Part shown: in pieces, positions 17,536-25,261 of the stretch
Position numbering within the stretch: the stretch's first letter is position 1
How the letters are laid out: every line of letters starts with the position of its first letter
DNA from: Rhodococcoides fascians A44A
GTDB lineage: Bacteria; Actinomycetota; Actinomycetes; Mycobacteriales; Mycobacteriaceae
Reading direction: 5' to 3'
Assembly: GCF_000760735.1 (NCBI RefSeq)
Contig: NZ_JMEX01000008.1
Location: 2,136,027 to 2,200,026 of the forward strand
DNA length: 64,000 bases
Position numbers and translations under genes: made by a program
Notes under the pieces: model-generated
What the model saw: only the letters and a program-made list of their open reading frames with translations
Databases searched by the model: none
What the model was told of the DNA's origin: nothing

Positions 17536-19371
17536 TCAGAATGCTGCTTCGTCGAGTTCCATGACGTCGAGGTCGATGTTGGCGAGGATGTTCCGCGTTG
17601 CGGTGAGCTCGGGCAGGATATTCTTGGCGAAGAACGACGCGACGCCGATCTTGCCTTCGTAGAACGCCTTTTCCTTACCTTCGGCGCCGTTGTCGAGTGC
17701 CGTGATGGCGATCTCGGACTGACGGAGCAGGAGCCATCCGATGAGCAGATCGCCGAATGCCATGAGGAAGCGCACCGATGCGAGGCCGACCTTGTAGAGC
17801 TCGGTGGGCTGTTCCTGTGCACCCATGAGCTGCTGGGTCATCGTTGTGACGATGGCCTGCACGTCCTCGAGTGCGGTGGCGAGAAGCGCGCGCTCTGCCT
17901 TGAGCCGGCCGTTGCCTGCTTCGCTGTCGATGAACGACTTGATCTGTCCGGCAACGTGAGCGAGTGCAACGCCGCGGTCGCGAGCGATCTTGCGGAAGAA
18001 GAAGTCCTGCGCCTGGATGGCAGTGGTTCCTTCGTACAGCGAGTCGATCTTCGAGTCGCGGATGTACTGCTCGATCGGGTAGTCCTGCAGGAAGCCGGAG
18101 CCGCCGAGGGTCTGCAGGCTCTCGGCCAGCTGACGGTAGGCGATCTCGGAGCCGACGCCTTTGACGATCGGGAGCAGCAGGTCGTTGACGCGGTAGGCGA
18201 TGTCCTCGTCGGCGTCGGAGACCTGCTTGGCCGTGATCGGGTTCTGGTGAGCGGCGGTGTACAGGTACACAGCACGCAGGCCTTCGGCGTATGCCTTCTG
18301 CGTGATGAGGCTGCGACGGACGTCGGGGTGATGCGTGATGGTGACGCGCGGTGCTGCCTTGTCGGTCATCTGCGTCAGGTCGGCGCCCTGGACGCGCTGC
18401 TTCGCGTAGTCGAGAGCGTTGAGGTAGCCGGTGGAGAGGGTGGCGATTGCCTTGGTGCCGACCATCATTCGTGCGTGTTCGATGACGTCGAACATCTGCG
18501 CGATGCCCTTGTGTACCTCGCCGACGAGCCAGCCCTGCGCGGGGATTCCGTGTCCGCCGAAGGTGAGCTCGCACGTCGCCGACGCCTTGAGTCCCATCTT
18601 GTGTTCGACGCCGGTGACGAAGACGCCGTTGCGCTCGCCGAGTTCACCCTTCTCGAAGTCGAAGTGGGTGTTCGGGACGAAGAACAGGCTGAGGCCCTTG
18701 GTGCCGGGTCCTGCGCCTTCGGGGCGGGCGAGAACGAGGTGGAAGATGTTCTCGAACAGGTCGTCGGACACTGCCGAGGTGATGAAGCGCTTGACCCCCT
18801 CGATGTGCCAGGAGCCGTCTTCCTGCTTGATGGCCTTGGTGCGTCCGGCGCCGACGTCGGATCCGGCGTCGGGCTCGGTGAGGACCATGGTGGCGCCCCA
18901 CTGGCGTTCGACGATGACCTTGGCCCATTCCTTCTGCTCGTCGGTTCCGTTGTGGAACAGGACGTTGGCGAAGGAGGGTCCGGCGGAGTACATGAACGCG
19001 GCCGGCTGGGAGCCGAGCAGCATTTCGTTGAGTGCCCAGCCGAGGTTGCGGGGAGCGGCGATGCCGCCGACCTCGTCGTCGAGGCCGACGCGCCACCATT
19101 CACCGTCGTAGAGGGCCTTGAAGGACTTCTTGAACGAGTCCGGAAGCTTCAGGGTGTGGGTTTCCGGGTCGAACACCGGCGGGTTGCGGTCCGCGTCGGC
19201 GAAGGATTCGGCGAGGGGACCCTCGGACAGGCGTACTACCTCGCGCAGCATGTCGCGTGCGGCTTCGCCGTCGAGGTCTCCGAAGTTGTCACCTGCGAGG
19301 GACTCGTCGAGCCCGAACAGCTCGAAGAGGTTGAACTCGAGATCCCGAAGGTTGCTCTTGTAATGGCCCAT
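17536..19371 (-). CDS. fadE5: Acyl-CoA dehydrogenase FadE5
   Basis: A 611-residue FAD-dependent acyl-CoA dehydrogenase, the same length as mycobacterial FadE5, carrying out the first step of beta-oxidation. Visible blocks are TMVLTEPDAGSDVGAGRTKA (flavin/substrate contact, about 161-180), KRFITSA, and the catalytic base Glu447 in SLYEGTTAIQAQ. The first residues GHYKSNLRD also fit the family. In mycobacteria fadE5 lies beside fadA2; here about 13.9 kb separates them. A palindrome upstream resembles that at fabG4/fadA2, suggesting co-regulation survived the separation. Confidence 0.95.
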   Translation of the reverse strand: MGHYKSNLRDLEFNLFELFGLDESLAGDNFGDLDGEAARDMLREVVRLSEGPLAESFADADRNPPVFDPETHTLKLPDSFKKSFKALYDGEWWRVGLDDEVGGIAAPRNLGWALNEMLLGSQPAAFMYSAGPSFANVLFHNGTDEQKEWAKVIVERQWGATMVLTEPDAGSDVGAGRTKAIKQEDGSWHIEGVKRFITSAVSDDLFENIFHLVLARPEGAGPGTKGLSLFFVPNTHFDFEKGELGERNGVFVTGVEHKMGLKASATCELTFGGHGIPAQGWLVGEVHKGIAQMFDVIEHARMMVGTKAIATLSTGYLNALDYAKQRVQGADLTQMTDKAAPRVTITHHPDVRRSLITQKAYAEGLRAVYLYTAAHQNPITAKQVSDADEDIAYRVNDLLLPIVKGVGSEIAYRQLAESLQTLGGSGFLQDYPIEQYIRDSKIDSLYEGTTAIQAQDFFFRKIARDRGVALAHVAGQIKSFIDSEAGNGRLKAERALLATALEDVQAIVTTMTQQLMGAQEQPTELYKVGLASVRFLMAFGDLLIGWLLLRQSEIAITALDNGAEGKEKAFYEGKIGVASFFAKNILPELTATRNILANIDLDVMELDEAAF

Positions 19372-19422
19372 TGCGTCGCTCTCCAGTCGGTGGTGCGGTC
19401 TCGTGAGTACCGCCCAAGCATC

Positions 19423-19453
19423 TAGCTACTCGGTATAGCTACTCGTCGGTAAC
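19423..19453. promoter_or_regulatory. Operator-like repeats upstream of fadE5
   Basis: TAGCTACTCG occurs twice (19423-19432 and 19436-19445). The second copy continues into GCTACTCGTCGGTAAC (19438-19453), which matches 12 of 16 bases of the palindrome at 2291-2306. It is about 67 bp upstream of the fadE5 start, suitable for repressor binding over the promoter. Confidence 0.5.
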
Positions 19454-19464
19454 ATAGAGGCATA

Positions 19465-20088
19465 TTACCCCCGTTCATTCGCGCTGCCAAGGCGGGACCT
19501 ACTGGCGAGTAGTAACGAATCGATTGCGGTACCGCTGTCTGTCGTTCTGAACCTTGTTTCACAGAGGTTCACGACGGCTCGATCGCCGACGTCGATTGCC
19601 AATTCCTCTGGCGTATAGAGTAGTTCGACTTCCTGGGGTCCGCCCACTCCATCGGTGATGTTGTTCGAATGGTGACCGAGAATCATGAGGATTCCATCAG
19701 GTTTCAGCGCATCGAGTGCCGTCGAGATTGCTTTGCGGCGTTGCTCGTGGGGTAGATGTAGATAGAGCGCGAGAACCAGGTCGTATCCCGGTTCCGTTAG
19801 GACGGTCGTCACATCCGCGTGGACCCAGGTGAGCCTGTTTCGGACGGATGCAGGCGACGCCGACGCGACGCGGTGTGCTCGGGTGAGTGCCACCGACGAG
19901 AAGTCGACGCCGGTCACCTCCCACCCCCGCGTGGCCAGCCAGATGGAGTTGCGTCCGGCGCCGCACGCCAGGTCCAGGGCGCGTCCACGGGGAAGCGACG
20001 TCGCGATCTCGACGAGTGTCTGGTTGGGCGGTTCGCCGGGGACGGCGTCACGGCGTTCGTACTTGCGGTCCCAGTCTTCGGCATCCAT
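19465..20088 (-). CDS. Class I SAM-dependent methyltransferase
   Basis: A 207-residue methyltransferase. The SAM-binding motif I is LDLACGAGRNSIWLA (about 37-51), followed by the acidic end of strand 2 (VTGVDFSS), YDLVLALYLHLP (motif IV) and a KPDGILMILGHH block. The N-terminus DAEDWDRKYERRD resembles TehB/thiopurine-type enzymes. ATG 20088 has GGGGG just upstream; the longer open frame is antisense to the MarR gene. The substrate is unknown. It diverges from the MarR regulator. Confidence 0.85.
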   Translation of the reverse strand: MDAEDWDRKYERRDAVPGEPPNQTLVEIATSLPRGRALDLACGAGRNSIWLATRGWEVTGVDFSSVALTRAHRVASASPASVRNRLTWVHADVTTVLTEPGYDLVLALYLHLPHEQRRKAISTALDALKPDGILMILGHHSNNITDGVGGPQEVELLYTPEELAIDVGDRAVVNLCETRFRTTDSGTAIDSLLLASRSRLGSANERG

Positions 20089-20169
20089 CCCCCGATGATG
20101 CCGCAGGATCTGCGCGCTCGGAGGGTCGGCCGTGCGCGCCCTGTTCGTTCGGCACGCTAACCTGTCGGG

Positions 20170-20604
20170 ATGAGCTCGGAATCGGACACGCACCTGGCCA
20201 GGGACCTGTCGGTGTCGGCGATGCGCCTGAATCGTCGGCTTCGTCTGCGGCACGCCAGCGACCGAATTCCCGTCGCTCAGCTGTCGATCCTGACGACCCT
20301 CTTTCGGGAAGGTCCGATGACCACGGGCGAGCTGGCCGTGCGTGAGCGGATCAAACCGCCGTCGGTGTCTAGATCGTCGCACGCCCTGGTGGAGATGGGT
20401 TTACTCGAGCGTGTGCCGCACGCGACCGATCGGAGACAGGTGGTTCTGACCCTGACGGACTCGGGACGGGCTGTGGCGGACACCGACGTCGCCGAGCGTG
20501 AGCGGGTACTTGCCGAGAGACTGGGTGAGCTCAGCGACGACGAGCGCGCCACGCTCGCAGAGGCGGCACAGATCCTGACGGAAATCGTGGAGAAGAACGA
20601 GTAG
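20170..20604 (+). CDS. MarR-family transcriptional regulator
   Basis: A 144-residue winged-helix regulator. The recognition-helix region MTTGELAVRERIKPPSVSRS and the wing VPHATDRRQVVLTLTDSGRA (the DxR motif is visible) are typical of MarR. Short helices at both ends form the dimer interface. It diverges from the methyltransferase at 19465-20088 across 81 bp, so that gene and itself are likely targets. The ligand is unknown. Confidence 0.9.
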   Translation: MSSESDTHLARDLSVSAMRLNRRLRLRHASDRIPVAQLSILTTLFREGPMTTGELAVRERIKPPSVSRSSHALVEMGLLERVPHATDRRQVVLTLTDSGRAVADTDVAERERVLAERLGELSDDERATLAEAAQILTEIVEKNE

Positions 20605-20621
20605 GCGCTCGGAAGCGGCGT

Positions 20622-20783
20622 CTACCGGTCGTGCTGTACGGCCTCGTCGATCTCGTCGGTGTCCCAGCTCAGGGTCGATCCGAGTTCTTCGCTGTCCGCG
20701 CGCTGAGAGACCCGACCCAGCACGACGGCGACGACGAGAGCCATCGCCATCCAGATCGCCACGCCTATGAGTACCCCGGTCAC
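20622..20783 (-). CDS. Small single-span membrane protein (53 residues)
   Basis: A short frame starting GTG at 20783. One hydrophobic segment (GVLIGVAIWMAMALVVAVVL, about 3-22) is followed by a charged tail rich in Asp/Glu (DTDEIDEAV) ending HDR. It is convergent with the MarR gene, 17 bp apart. There is no clear ribosome site, so the start is weakly supported. The membrane-plus-acidic-tail composition looks coding, but I recognise no family. Confidence 0.45.
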   Translation of the reverse strand: MTGVLIGVAIWMAMALVVAVVLGRVSQRADSEELGSTLSWDTDEIDEAVQHDR

Positions 20784-20828
20784 ACATTGTTTGTAGCACT
20801 TGGTCCTGAGAAATGACTGCGAAAGCGG

Positions 20829-21170
20829 CTATCGGATTGTTGCAATCCGGTCCTGGAGCGATAACCGATTGGGAACGAACCATATGTGTCGGCCCCGATT
20901 GGATTCGGCCACGAATGCGCGTAGCGGCTCGCTGACCTCGGTATATGGCTGGATATCGCCTTCGATGACGAGGAGAATCCGGTAGTTCACTAGTTTCTGT
21001 ACGAATTCACCGGCGAGGCGGGTGCTGAGATCGAAGAATTCCGGCATCAGCCGCTGCACCGGGACCACGGCGACGCGCGCCTCGATGCCGAATGCCTCGC
21101 CGACGATGTCCAGTGCGTCCTGTTCCGTACCGATCGGGTGTCCGTCGGCGGAGACGTGGAGAACGTTCAT
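20829..21170 (-). CDS. DUF4180 domain protein
   Basis: A 113-residue protein with the DUF4180 pattern: MPEFFDLSTRLAGEFVQKLV, NYRILLVIEGDIQPY and RAFVAESNRGRHIWFV. Function is not established. The ATG at 21170 overlaps the stop of the upstream HTH gene (ATGA), so both are made from one message. The longer open frame up to 21593 is a shadow of the HTH gene. DUF4180 genes next to DNA-binding proteins suggest a sensor or stress role; this is inference. Confidence 0.8.
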   Translation of the reverse strand: MNVLHVSADGHPIGTEQDALDIVGEAFGIEARVAVVPVQRLMPEFFDLSTRLAGEFVQKLVNYRILLVIEGDIQPYTEVSEPLRAFVAESNRGRHIWFVPNRLSLQDRIATIR

Positions 21171-21583
21171 CGGCTTCCCTCGACGAAGGTGTCGATCAAG
21201 CGCAGAACCTCGGCGACGTCGCCTGCACCGCCGAAGACGACGATCTTCAGCGTCGACGTCGATGTGTCGTATGCGGTGTCGATCCGAAGCCGCCGAGCGC
21301 TCGGACCACGGCCGGTGGCGGCGGTGGAGAGAAACAGTGCGAGACGCGAGGCAGTGTGCTCGTCGATGGCGGTGGCGTCGACGATGCTCGTCACGTCGAC
21401 GCCGATCTCCGACGCAGGGGAGTCGCCACTGGTGAGTGCCGCCAGGCCGGCGGGGGTGATGCGGTATTGCTTGCCGATTCTGACGGCGGGCAGACGTCCG
21501 TCCTGGATGTAGTTGCGCACCGTCCGGACGTGAAGGCCGAGTAGTTCGGCGACTTGCTCGGCGGTATAGAAGTCGTTCGCCAC
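21167..21583 (-). CDS. Excisionase-type helix-turn-helix DNA-binding protein
   Basis: A 138-residue protein. Residues 1 to about 50 are a MerR/excisionase-like HTH (FYTAEQVAELLGLHVRTVRN, then IQDGRLPAVRIGKQYRITPAG). The C-terminal 80 residues form an alpha/beta domain with no named family that I recognise. GTG 21583 follows GGGGAATT; upstream codons lack a ribosome site. It is the first gene of a two-gene operon with the DUF4180 protein. There is no integrase or att site nearby, so it is more likely a regulator than a phage excisionase. Confidence 0.8.
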   Translation of the reverse strand: MANDFYTAEQVAELLGLHVRTVRNYIQDGRLPAVRIGKQYRITPAGLAALTSGDSPASEIGVDVTSIVDATAIDEHTASRLALFLSTAATGRGPSARRLRIDTAYDTSTSTLKIVVFGGAGDVAEVLRLIDTFVEGSR

Positions 21584-21617
21584 AATTCCCCAAAATACCC
21601 TATGAGGGAATTTCAGG

Positions 21618-22073
21618 TCAGTCTTCGGTGGTCGCCCCGCTACGCGTGAGCACCAGAGCACTTCCGACGACGCCGATCAGAGTCACCGCAATGGCAATCG
21701 ACGACCAACCTTCGTTCTGCCAGTACACGTCCTCGAGTGTGATGAGAAGAGCTGCTTCGTCGACGATCAGTCCCAACGCAATGCCGAGTGCGATGCCCAT
21801 CCACGAGCGAGTTCTCGGGCTGCGGTCGACCAACCCGAAGATCGCGACCGCCGCCAGCAGGAGAATTCCCCACAGATAGTGGTGCAGGTGAACCCCGCCG
21901 GCACTGAGATCGCCGACGCCGCGGGTGTCGATCTGGATCAGCCACGTGACCAACCTGGCCCCGCCGAACGTGACGGTGAAGGCCAGCCACGCGAGGACGA
22001 TTCCGCGGCGCGCGGGATCGACCTGTCTCAGCCGACGGGGAAACCGGATCCGAGCAGGTTTCTTGTCAGACAC
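21618..22073 (-). CDS. Integral membrane protein of unknown function
   Basis: A 151-residue protein with about four predicted membrane segments (IVLAWLAFTVTFGGARLV, LWGILLLAAVAIFGLV, GIALGIALGLIVDEAALLI and the C-terminal AIAVTLIGVVGSALVL). His and Asp residues lie within or near the membrane (GGVHLHHYLWG; IVDEAALL), as in some small integral membrane families of actinobacteria. GTG 22073 follows CGGAGAAC. It runs 26 bp downstream of the DUF2064 gene and may belong to its operon. Confidence 0.75.
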   Translation of the reverse strand: MSDKKPARIRFPRRLRQVDPARRGIVLAWLAFTVTFGGARLVTWLIQIDTRGVGDLSAGGVHLHHYLWGILLLAAVAIFGLVDRSPRTRSWMGIALGIALGLIVDEAALLITLEDVYWQNEGWSSIAIAVTLIGVVGSALVLTRSGATTED

Positions 22074-22099
22074 TGGTGTTCTCCGAGAGCATCCATCGA

Positions 22100-22762
22100 T
22101 CATTGCAGACGCGGTACGTACCGCTCGGCCGCGGCCCGAAAACGACTGCCCGACGCGCACTCCGCGGCCACGTACTGCAGGTCGCTCTCGTGATCGACGT
22201 CGCGCAGGACGGACAGGGTCCGCACGCGAGCGCCCAAGTTCTCCAGTGCGGTGCGCGTCGAGGCTCCGGTGGCGGGCGTGGACATGGGAACGTCTCGTAA
22301 CGCCTGGGCAAGAGCGGCATTCGGCAGTCCCAGTGCCCACCATCCACCGTCCTCGGCGAGACCGAGCACCGACTGCTCCGGTTCCGTCAGGTGCATCGCC
22401 GACGCGTCGAGCAGTTCCGCGGTGATCTGCGGGGTGTCCATTCCGATCTGGAAGACAGGGGTACCCGACGCGTCCTCGTGTGCATGGATCAGGCGCTCGG
22501 CGAACCCGTCGCCGCGCTGCCTCACCACGGTGTACGACGCCAGTGCCGTTTCCAATTCTTCTCGGCGGCTTGCTTTGTCGAGGTCGCCGGTGATGGCGAC
22601 GACGCGGTGATCGAAGTTTGCGGCGGACACTGCGTCGAGGGTGTCGAGCAGTGCGGCGGCGGCGATGTCGGCGGCGGCGTCGGTGCCGAGGGTTGCGGCG
22701 AGCCTTGTCTTGGCCAATCCGGGAACGGGGGATTTAGCGACGACCAGGGCGGTGACCTTCAT
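22100..22762 (-). CDS. DUF2064 / GT-A-like nucleotidyl- or glycosyltransferase
   Basis: A 220-residue protein of the DUF2064 family. The N-terminus VVAKSPVPGLAKTRLAATLG is the nucleotide-binding start shared with sugar nucleotidyltransferases. GMDTPQITAELL provides the DxP motif and LGLAEDGGWWALGL is the diagnostic family block. It overlaps the downstream end of the GT2 gene by 4 bp. The pair corresponds to the Rv0539-Rv0540 neighbours of M. tuberculosis as I recall them. Substrate unknown; the arsenosugar name sometimes used for the family is not supported here. Confidence 0.82.
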   Translation of the reverse strand: MKVTALVVAKSPVPGLAKTRLAATLGTDAAADIAAAALLDTLDAVSAANFDHRVVAITGDLDKASRREELETALASYTVVRQRGDGFAERLIHAHEDASGTPVFQIGMDTPQITAELLDASAMHLTEPEQSVLGLAEDGGWWALGLPNAALAQALRDVPMSTPATGASTRTALENLGARVRTLSVLRDVDHESDLQYVAAECASGSRFRAAAERYVPRLQ

Positions 22763-23397
22763 GACAACACCTTCCAGAAGTCCAGTGTGGCAACGATCGT
22801 CCCCTTGATCGAGCCGGATACCTTCGATTTACCGGCGGTTCGCGGATTGTAGGTGACGTCCAGTTCGCGGACGGTCAGCCCGGCCTTGGATGCGAGCACC
22901 AGAAGTTGCAGGGGGTATCCCGATCGTCGGTCGGTCACGTTCAGGTCCAGCAGTGTTCGTCGGTGTGTCGCCCGCACCGCGCCGAGGTCGTGGACCGGTA
23001 GCGAGTACTTGGTTCGCAGTCGAAGGGAGAGAACGGCATTCCCGAGGCGTGCGTGCAGTGGGGAGTGGCCGGACTGTCTACGGCCGACGACCAGGTCGGC
23101 GGTGTCCAGCGCGCTCACCAGGGCAGGGAGATCCTGCGGATCCATCGACCCGTCTCCGTCCATCACGCAGACGATGTCGGTTGTTGCTGCGAGCACCCCT
23201 GCGTGCACTGCCGATCCGTATCCGGGAACGGATTCGTGTACCACGGTGGCGCCGTGTGCTTTCGCGACGTCCGCGGTGCCGTCGGTGGAGTTGTTGTCGA
23301 CGACGAGCGCGACGTACCCGGTGGGAATTCGTGCCAGCACGCCGGGAAGTGATCCTGCTTCGTTCATGCACGGCAGGACGACCGTCACGTCAGACAC
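22759..23397 (-). CDS. Glycosyltransferase family 2
   Basis: A GT2 enzyme of about 212 residues. It begins with the nucleotide-sugar fold VTVVLPCMNEAGSLPGVL and carries VDNNSTDGTADVAKAHGA and VMDGDGSMDPQDLPALVSAL (DxD-type metal site). It lacks C-terminal membrane spans, so it resembles soluble dolichyl-phosphate-sugar synthase-type GT2s. The start is GTG 23397 (GTG 23406 possible), overlapping the epimerase stop. The operon order is pnp, epimerase, GT2, DUF2064. Confidence 0.85.
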   Translation of the reverse strand: MSDVTVVLPCMNEAGSLPGVLARIPTGYVALVVDNNSTDGTADVAKAHGATVVHESVPGYGSAVHAGVLAATTDIVCVMDGDGSMDPQDLPALVSALDTADLVVGRRQSGHSPLHARLGNAVLSLRLRTKYSLPVHDLGAVRATHRRTLLDLNVTDRRSGYPLQLLVLASKAGLTVRELDVTYNPRTAGKSKVSGSIKGTIVATLDFWKVLS

Positions 23398-24457
23398 GAG
23401 GTGCACCGGTGCCTTCCGCGTCGCGCAGTGGTGCTGTCGCGAACTCGCGGAGGCCCTGTTCCGGGGACACTGCGGCGACGAATCCGAGTGTTCTTTCGGC
23501 TTTTTCAGGACTGGCGACGATGTGTCGCACATCGCCCGGTCGATACTGGCCGGTGATCTGTGGGGCCGGGCCGCGGCAGGCGTCGGACAGCGTGGAGGCT
23601 ACTTCCCCGATGGTGATCGGGTGCCCGGACGAGACGTTCAGGGCAGTGAATCCTGGTAATGCGGCGTCGATGGCTGCGGTGTTCGCAGCGGCGATGTCGC
23701 TGACGTGTACGAAGTCTCGCGCCTGGTGCCCGTCCTCGTAGACCTGGGGAGCCTTGCCGGCTTCGAGCGAGGACCTGAACATTGCGGCGACTCCGGAGTA
23801 CGGGGTGTTTCTCGGCATGTGAGGCCCGTACACGTTGTGGTACCGCAGTGCGGTCACCGAACCGCCGGTGGCGAGCGACCAGGCGAGGGCGTAGTTCTCC
23901 TGGGCTACCTTGCTCGCTGCATAGGTGCTGCGTGGCCGCAGCTCCGAGTCTTCCTCCACGAGTGCCCAGTCCAGGACCTCGCCGGTGGCGGGGTCGGTGT
24001 TCTCGAAGATGCCGTCCGCCAACCTCGTACGGGGGCCCGGCATCACGAGGTCGCCGGCGGCGTTGCGGTATTTTCCTTCGCCGTACACGACCATCGACGA
24101 TGCCAACACCAGTCTGGTGCAGCCGGTTTCTGCCATCGCTGCGAGCAGAACGGCGGTCCCGAAATCGTTGTGGCTGGCGTAGGCAGGCGCATCGGCGGAG
24201 TCCACGCCTGCGCCGACGACGGCAGCTTGGTGGCACACGACGTCGACGCTCGCCAGAAGCTCGACCAACGCAGCGTGATCGCGCACGTCGACTCGGGTGA
24301 TGTCGCTGCTGGAATCGACGCTGCTGGAATCTAGGCTGTGGCCGTGAGCCGACGCGAGCATCGCGTCGATGGCGACGACGTCGTGATTCGGTTCGAGCGC
24401 CGATCGTATGTGTCCGCCGATGAAACCGGCTGCGCCGGTGAGAAGGACGCGGGTCAT
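23390..24457 (-). CDS. NAD-dependent nucleotide-sugar epimerase/dehydratase
   Basis: A 355-residue extended SDR. The Rossmann motif TGAAGFIG is at the N-terminus, SSMVVYGEG and YAASK provide the catalytic Ser and Tyr-x-x-x-Lys, and ALRYHNVYGP is the usual post-catalytic block. It resembles GalE-type enzymes and sits where galE3 (Rv0536) sits beside pnp in M. tuberculosis as I recall. It overlaps pnp (ATGA) and the GT2 gene, so it is in one operon with them. The exact sugar cannot be told. Confidence 0.87.
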   Translation of the reverse strand: MTRVLLTGAAGFIGGHIRSALEPNHDVVAIDAMLASAHGHSLDSSSVDSSSDITRVDVRDHAALVELLASVDVVCHQAAVVGAGVDSADAPAYASHNDFGTAVLLAAMAETGCTRLVLASSMVVYGEGKYRNAAGDLVMPGPRTRLADGIFENTDPATGEVLDWALVEEDSELRPRSTYAASKVAQENYALAWSLATGGSVTALRYHNVYGPHMPRNTPYSGVAAMFRSSLEAGKAPQVYEDGHQARDFVHVSDIAAANTAAIDAALPGFTALNVSSGHPITIGEVASTLSDACRGPAPQITGQYRPGDVRHIVASPEKAERTLGFVAAVSPEQGLREFATAPLRDAEGTGAPRV

Positions 24458-25245
24458 GGCAGCTCGATCGGCAGAGTCACGCCGTCATGGACCCGGCAGG
24501 ACTCGCACGGACCCATCAGCGCGGCGTTGACAGCGCTGCGCACCAGTGCTTTCAACGGTTCGATGTTCTTCTGGAATTCCGCGAAGACATCGACGGCTCT
24601 GACGCCCTGCCCGGTTTCGATTCCTGCGTCGAGGTCCGTGACGAGGGCGATCGGGGTGTAGCAGAGCTCCAATTCTCGGGCGAGCACGGCTTCGGGATGG
24701 CCGGTCATGTTGACCAGGGTCCATCCCTGTCGAGCGAACCACTGGCTTTCGGCGCGAGTGGAGAAGCGAGGCCCTTCGACGACCACCATGGTGCCGCCGT
24801 CGACCACCCCGTCCTGCAGTGCTGCGGCGCGTAGGTCGCCGCAGTAGGGATCGGCGAACTCCACGTGTACTCCGCCGCGGTCGAAGTAGGTCTGCACGCG
24901 CCCACTGGTTCGGTCCACCAGCTGGTCCGGCACCACCACGGTTCCCGGCCCGTACTCGGGAACGAGGCTGCCGACGGCGCACGGCGCGAAGACTCGACCG
25001 ACGCCGAGCATTCGCAGTGCCCACATGTTCGCGCGGTACGGCAGTGTGTGGGGTGAGTACTCGTGGTTCGCTCCGTGACGAGGCAGAAACGCGACCGGTC
25101 GGCCGTCGACGTCGCCGACGGTGATGGGGCCGCTCGGCGCTCCGTACGGGGTGTCCATCTCGATACTTTCGGCGTCGGGCCCGAAGAACGAGTAGAAGCC
25201 GCTGCCGCCGATGACGGCGATGTCCGCTCGTTGTCGTGAACTCAT
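24454..25245 (-). CDS. pnp: Purine nucleoside phosphorylase / MTA phosphorylase family
   Basis: A 263-residue trimeric-type phosphorylase. The phosphate-binding start IAVIGGSGFYSF, FLPRHGANHEYSPHTLPYRANMWAL in two overlapping family blocks, VVEGPRFSTRAES and MTGHPEAVLARELELCY are characteristic. It would cleave methylthioadenosine or purine nucleosides with phosphate; the family splits between MtnP and Pnp and I cannot separate them by eye. It heads the operon with the epimerase, GT2 and DUF2064 genes and diverges from the membrane protein gene at 25262. Confidence 0.88.
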   Translation of the reverse strand: MSSRQRADIAVIGGSGFYSFFGPDAESIEMDTPYGAPSGPITVGDVDGRPVAFLPRHGANHEYSPHTLPYRANMWALRMLGVGRVFAPCAVGSLVPEYGPGTVVVPDQLVDRTSGRVQTYFDRGGVHVEFADPYCGDLRAAALQDGVVDGGTMVVVEGPRFSTRAESQWFARQGWTLVNMTGHPEAVLARELELCYTPIALVTDLDAGIETGQGVRAVDVFAEFQKNIEPLKALVRSAVNAALMGPCESCRVHDGVTLPIELP

Positions 25246-25261
25246 GGTGTCATTCTCTTCT

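Noticed and set aside
21167..21583. Prophage excisionase marking an integrated element
   Set aside because: No integrase, att repeats or phage genes around it.
21171..21593. Upstream extension of the DUF4180 frame
   Set aside because: It is the shadow of the HTH gene; ATG 21170 with an ATGA overlap is the natural start.
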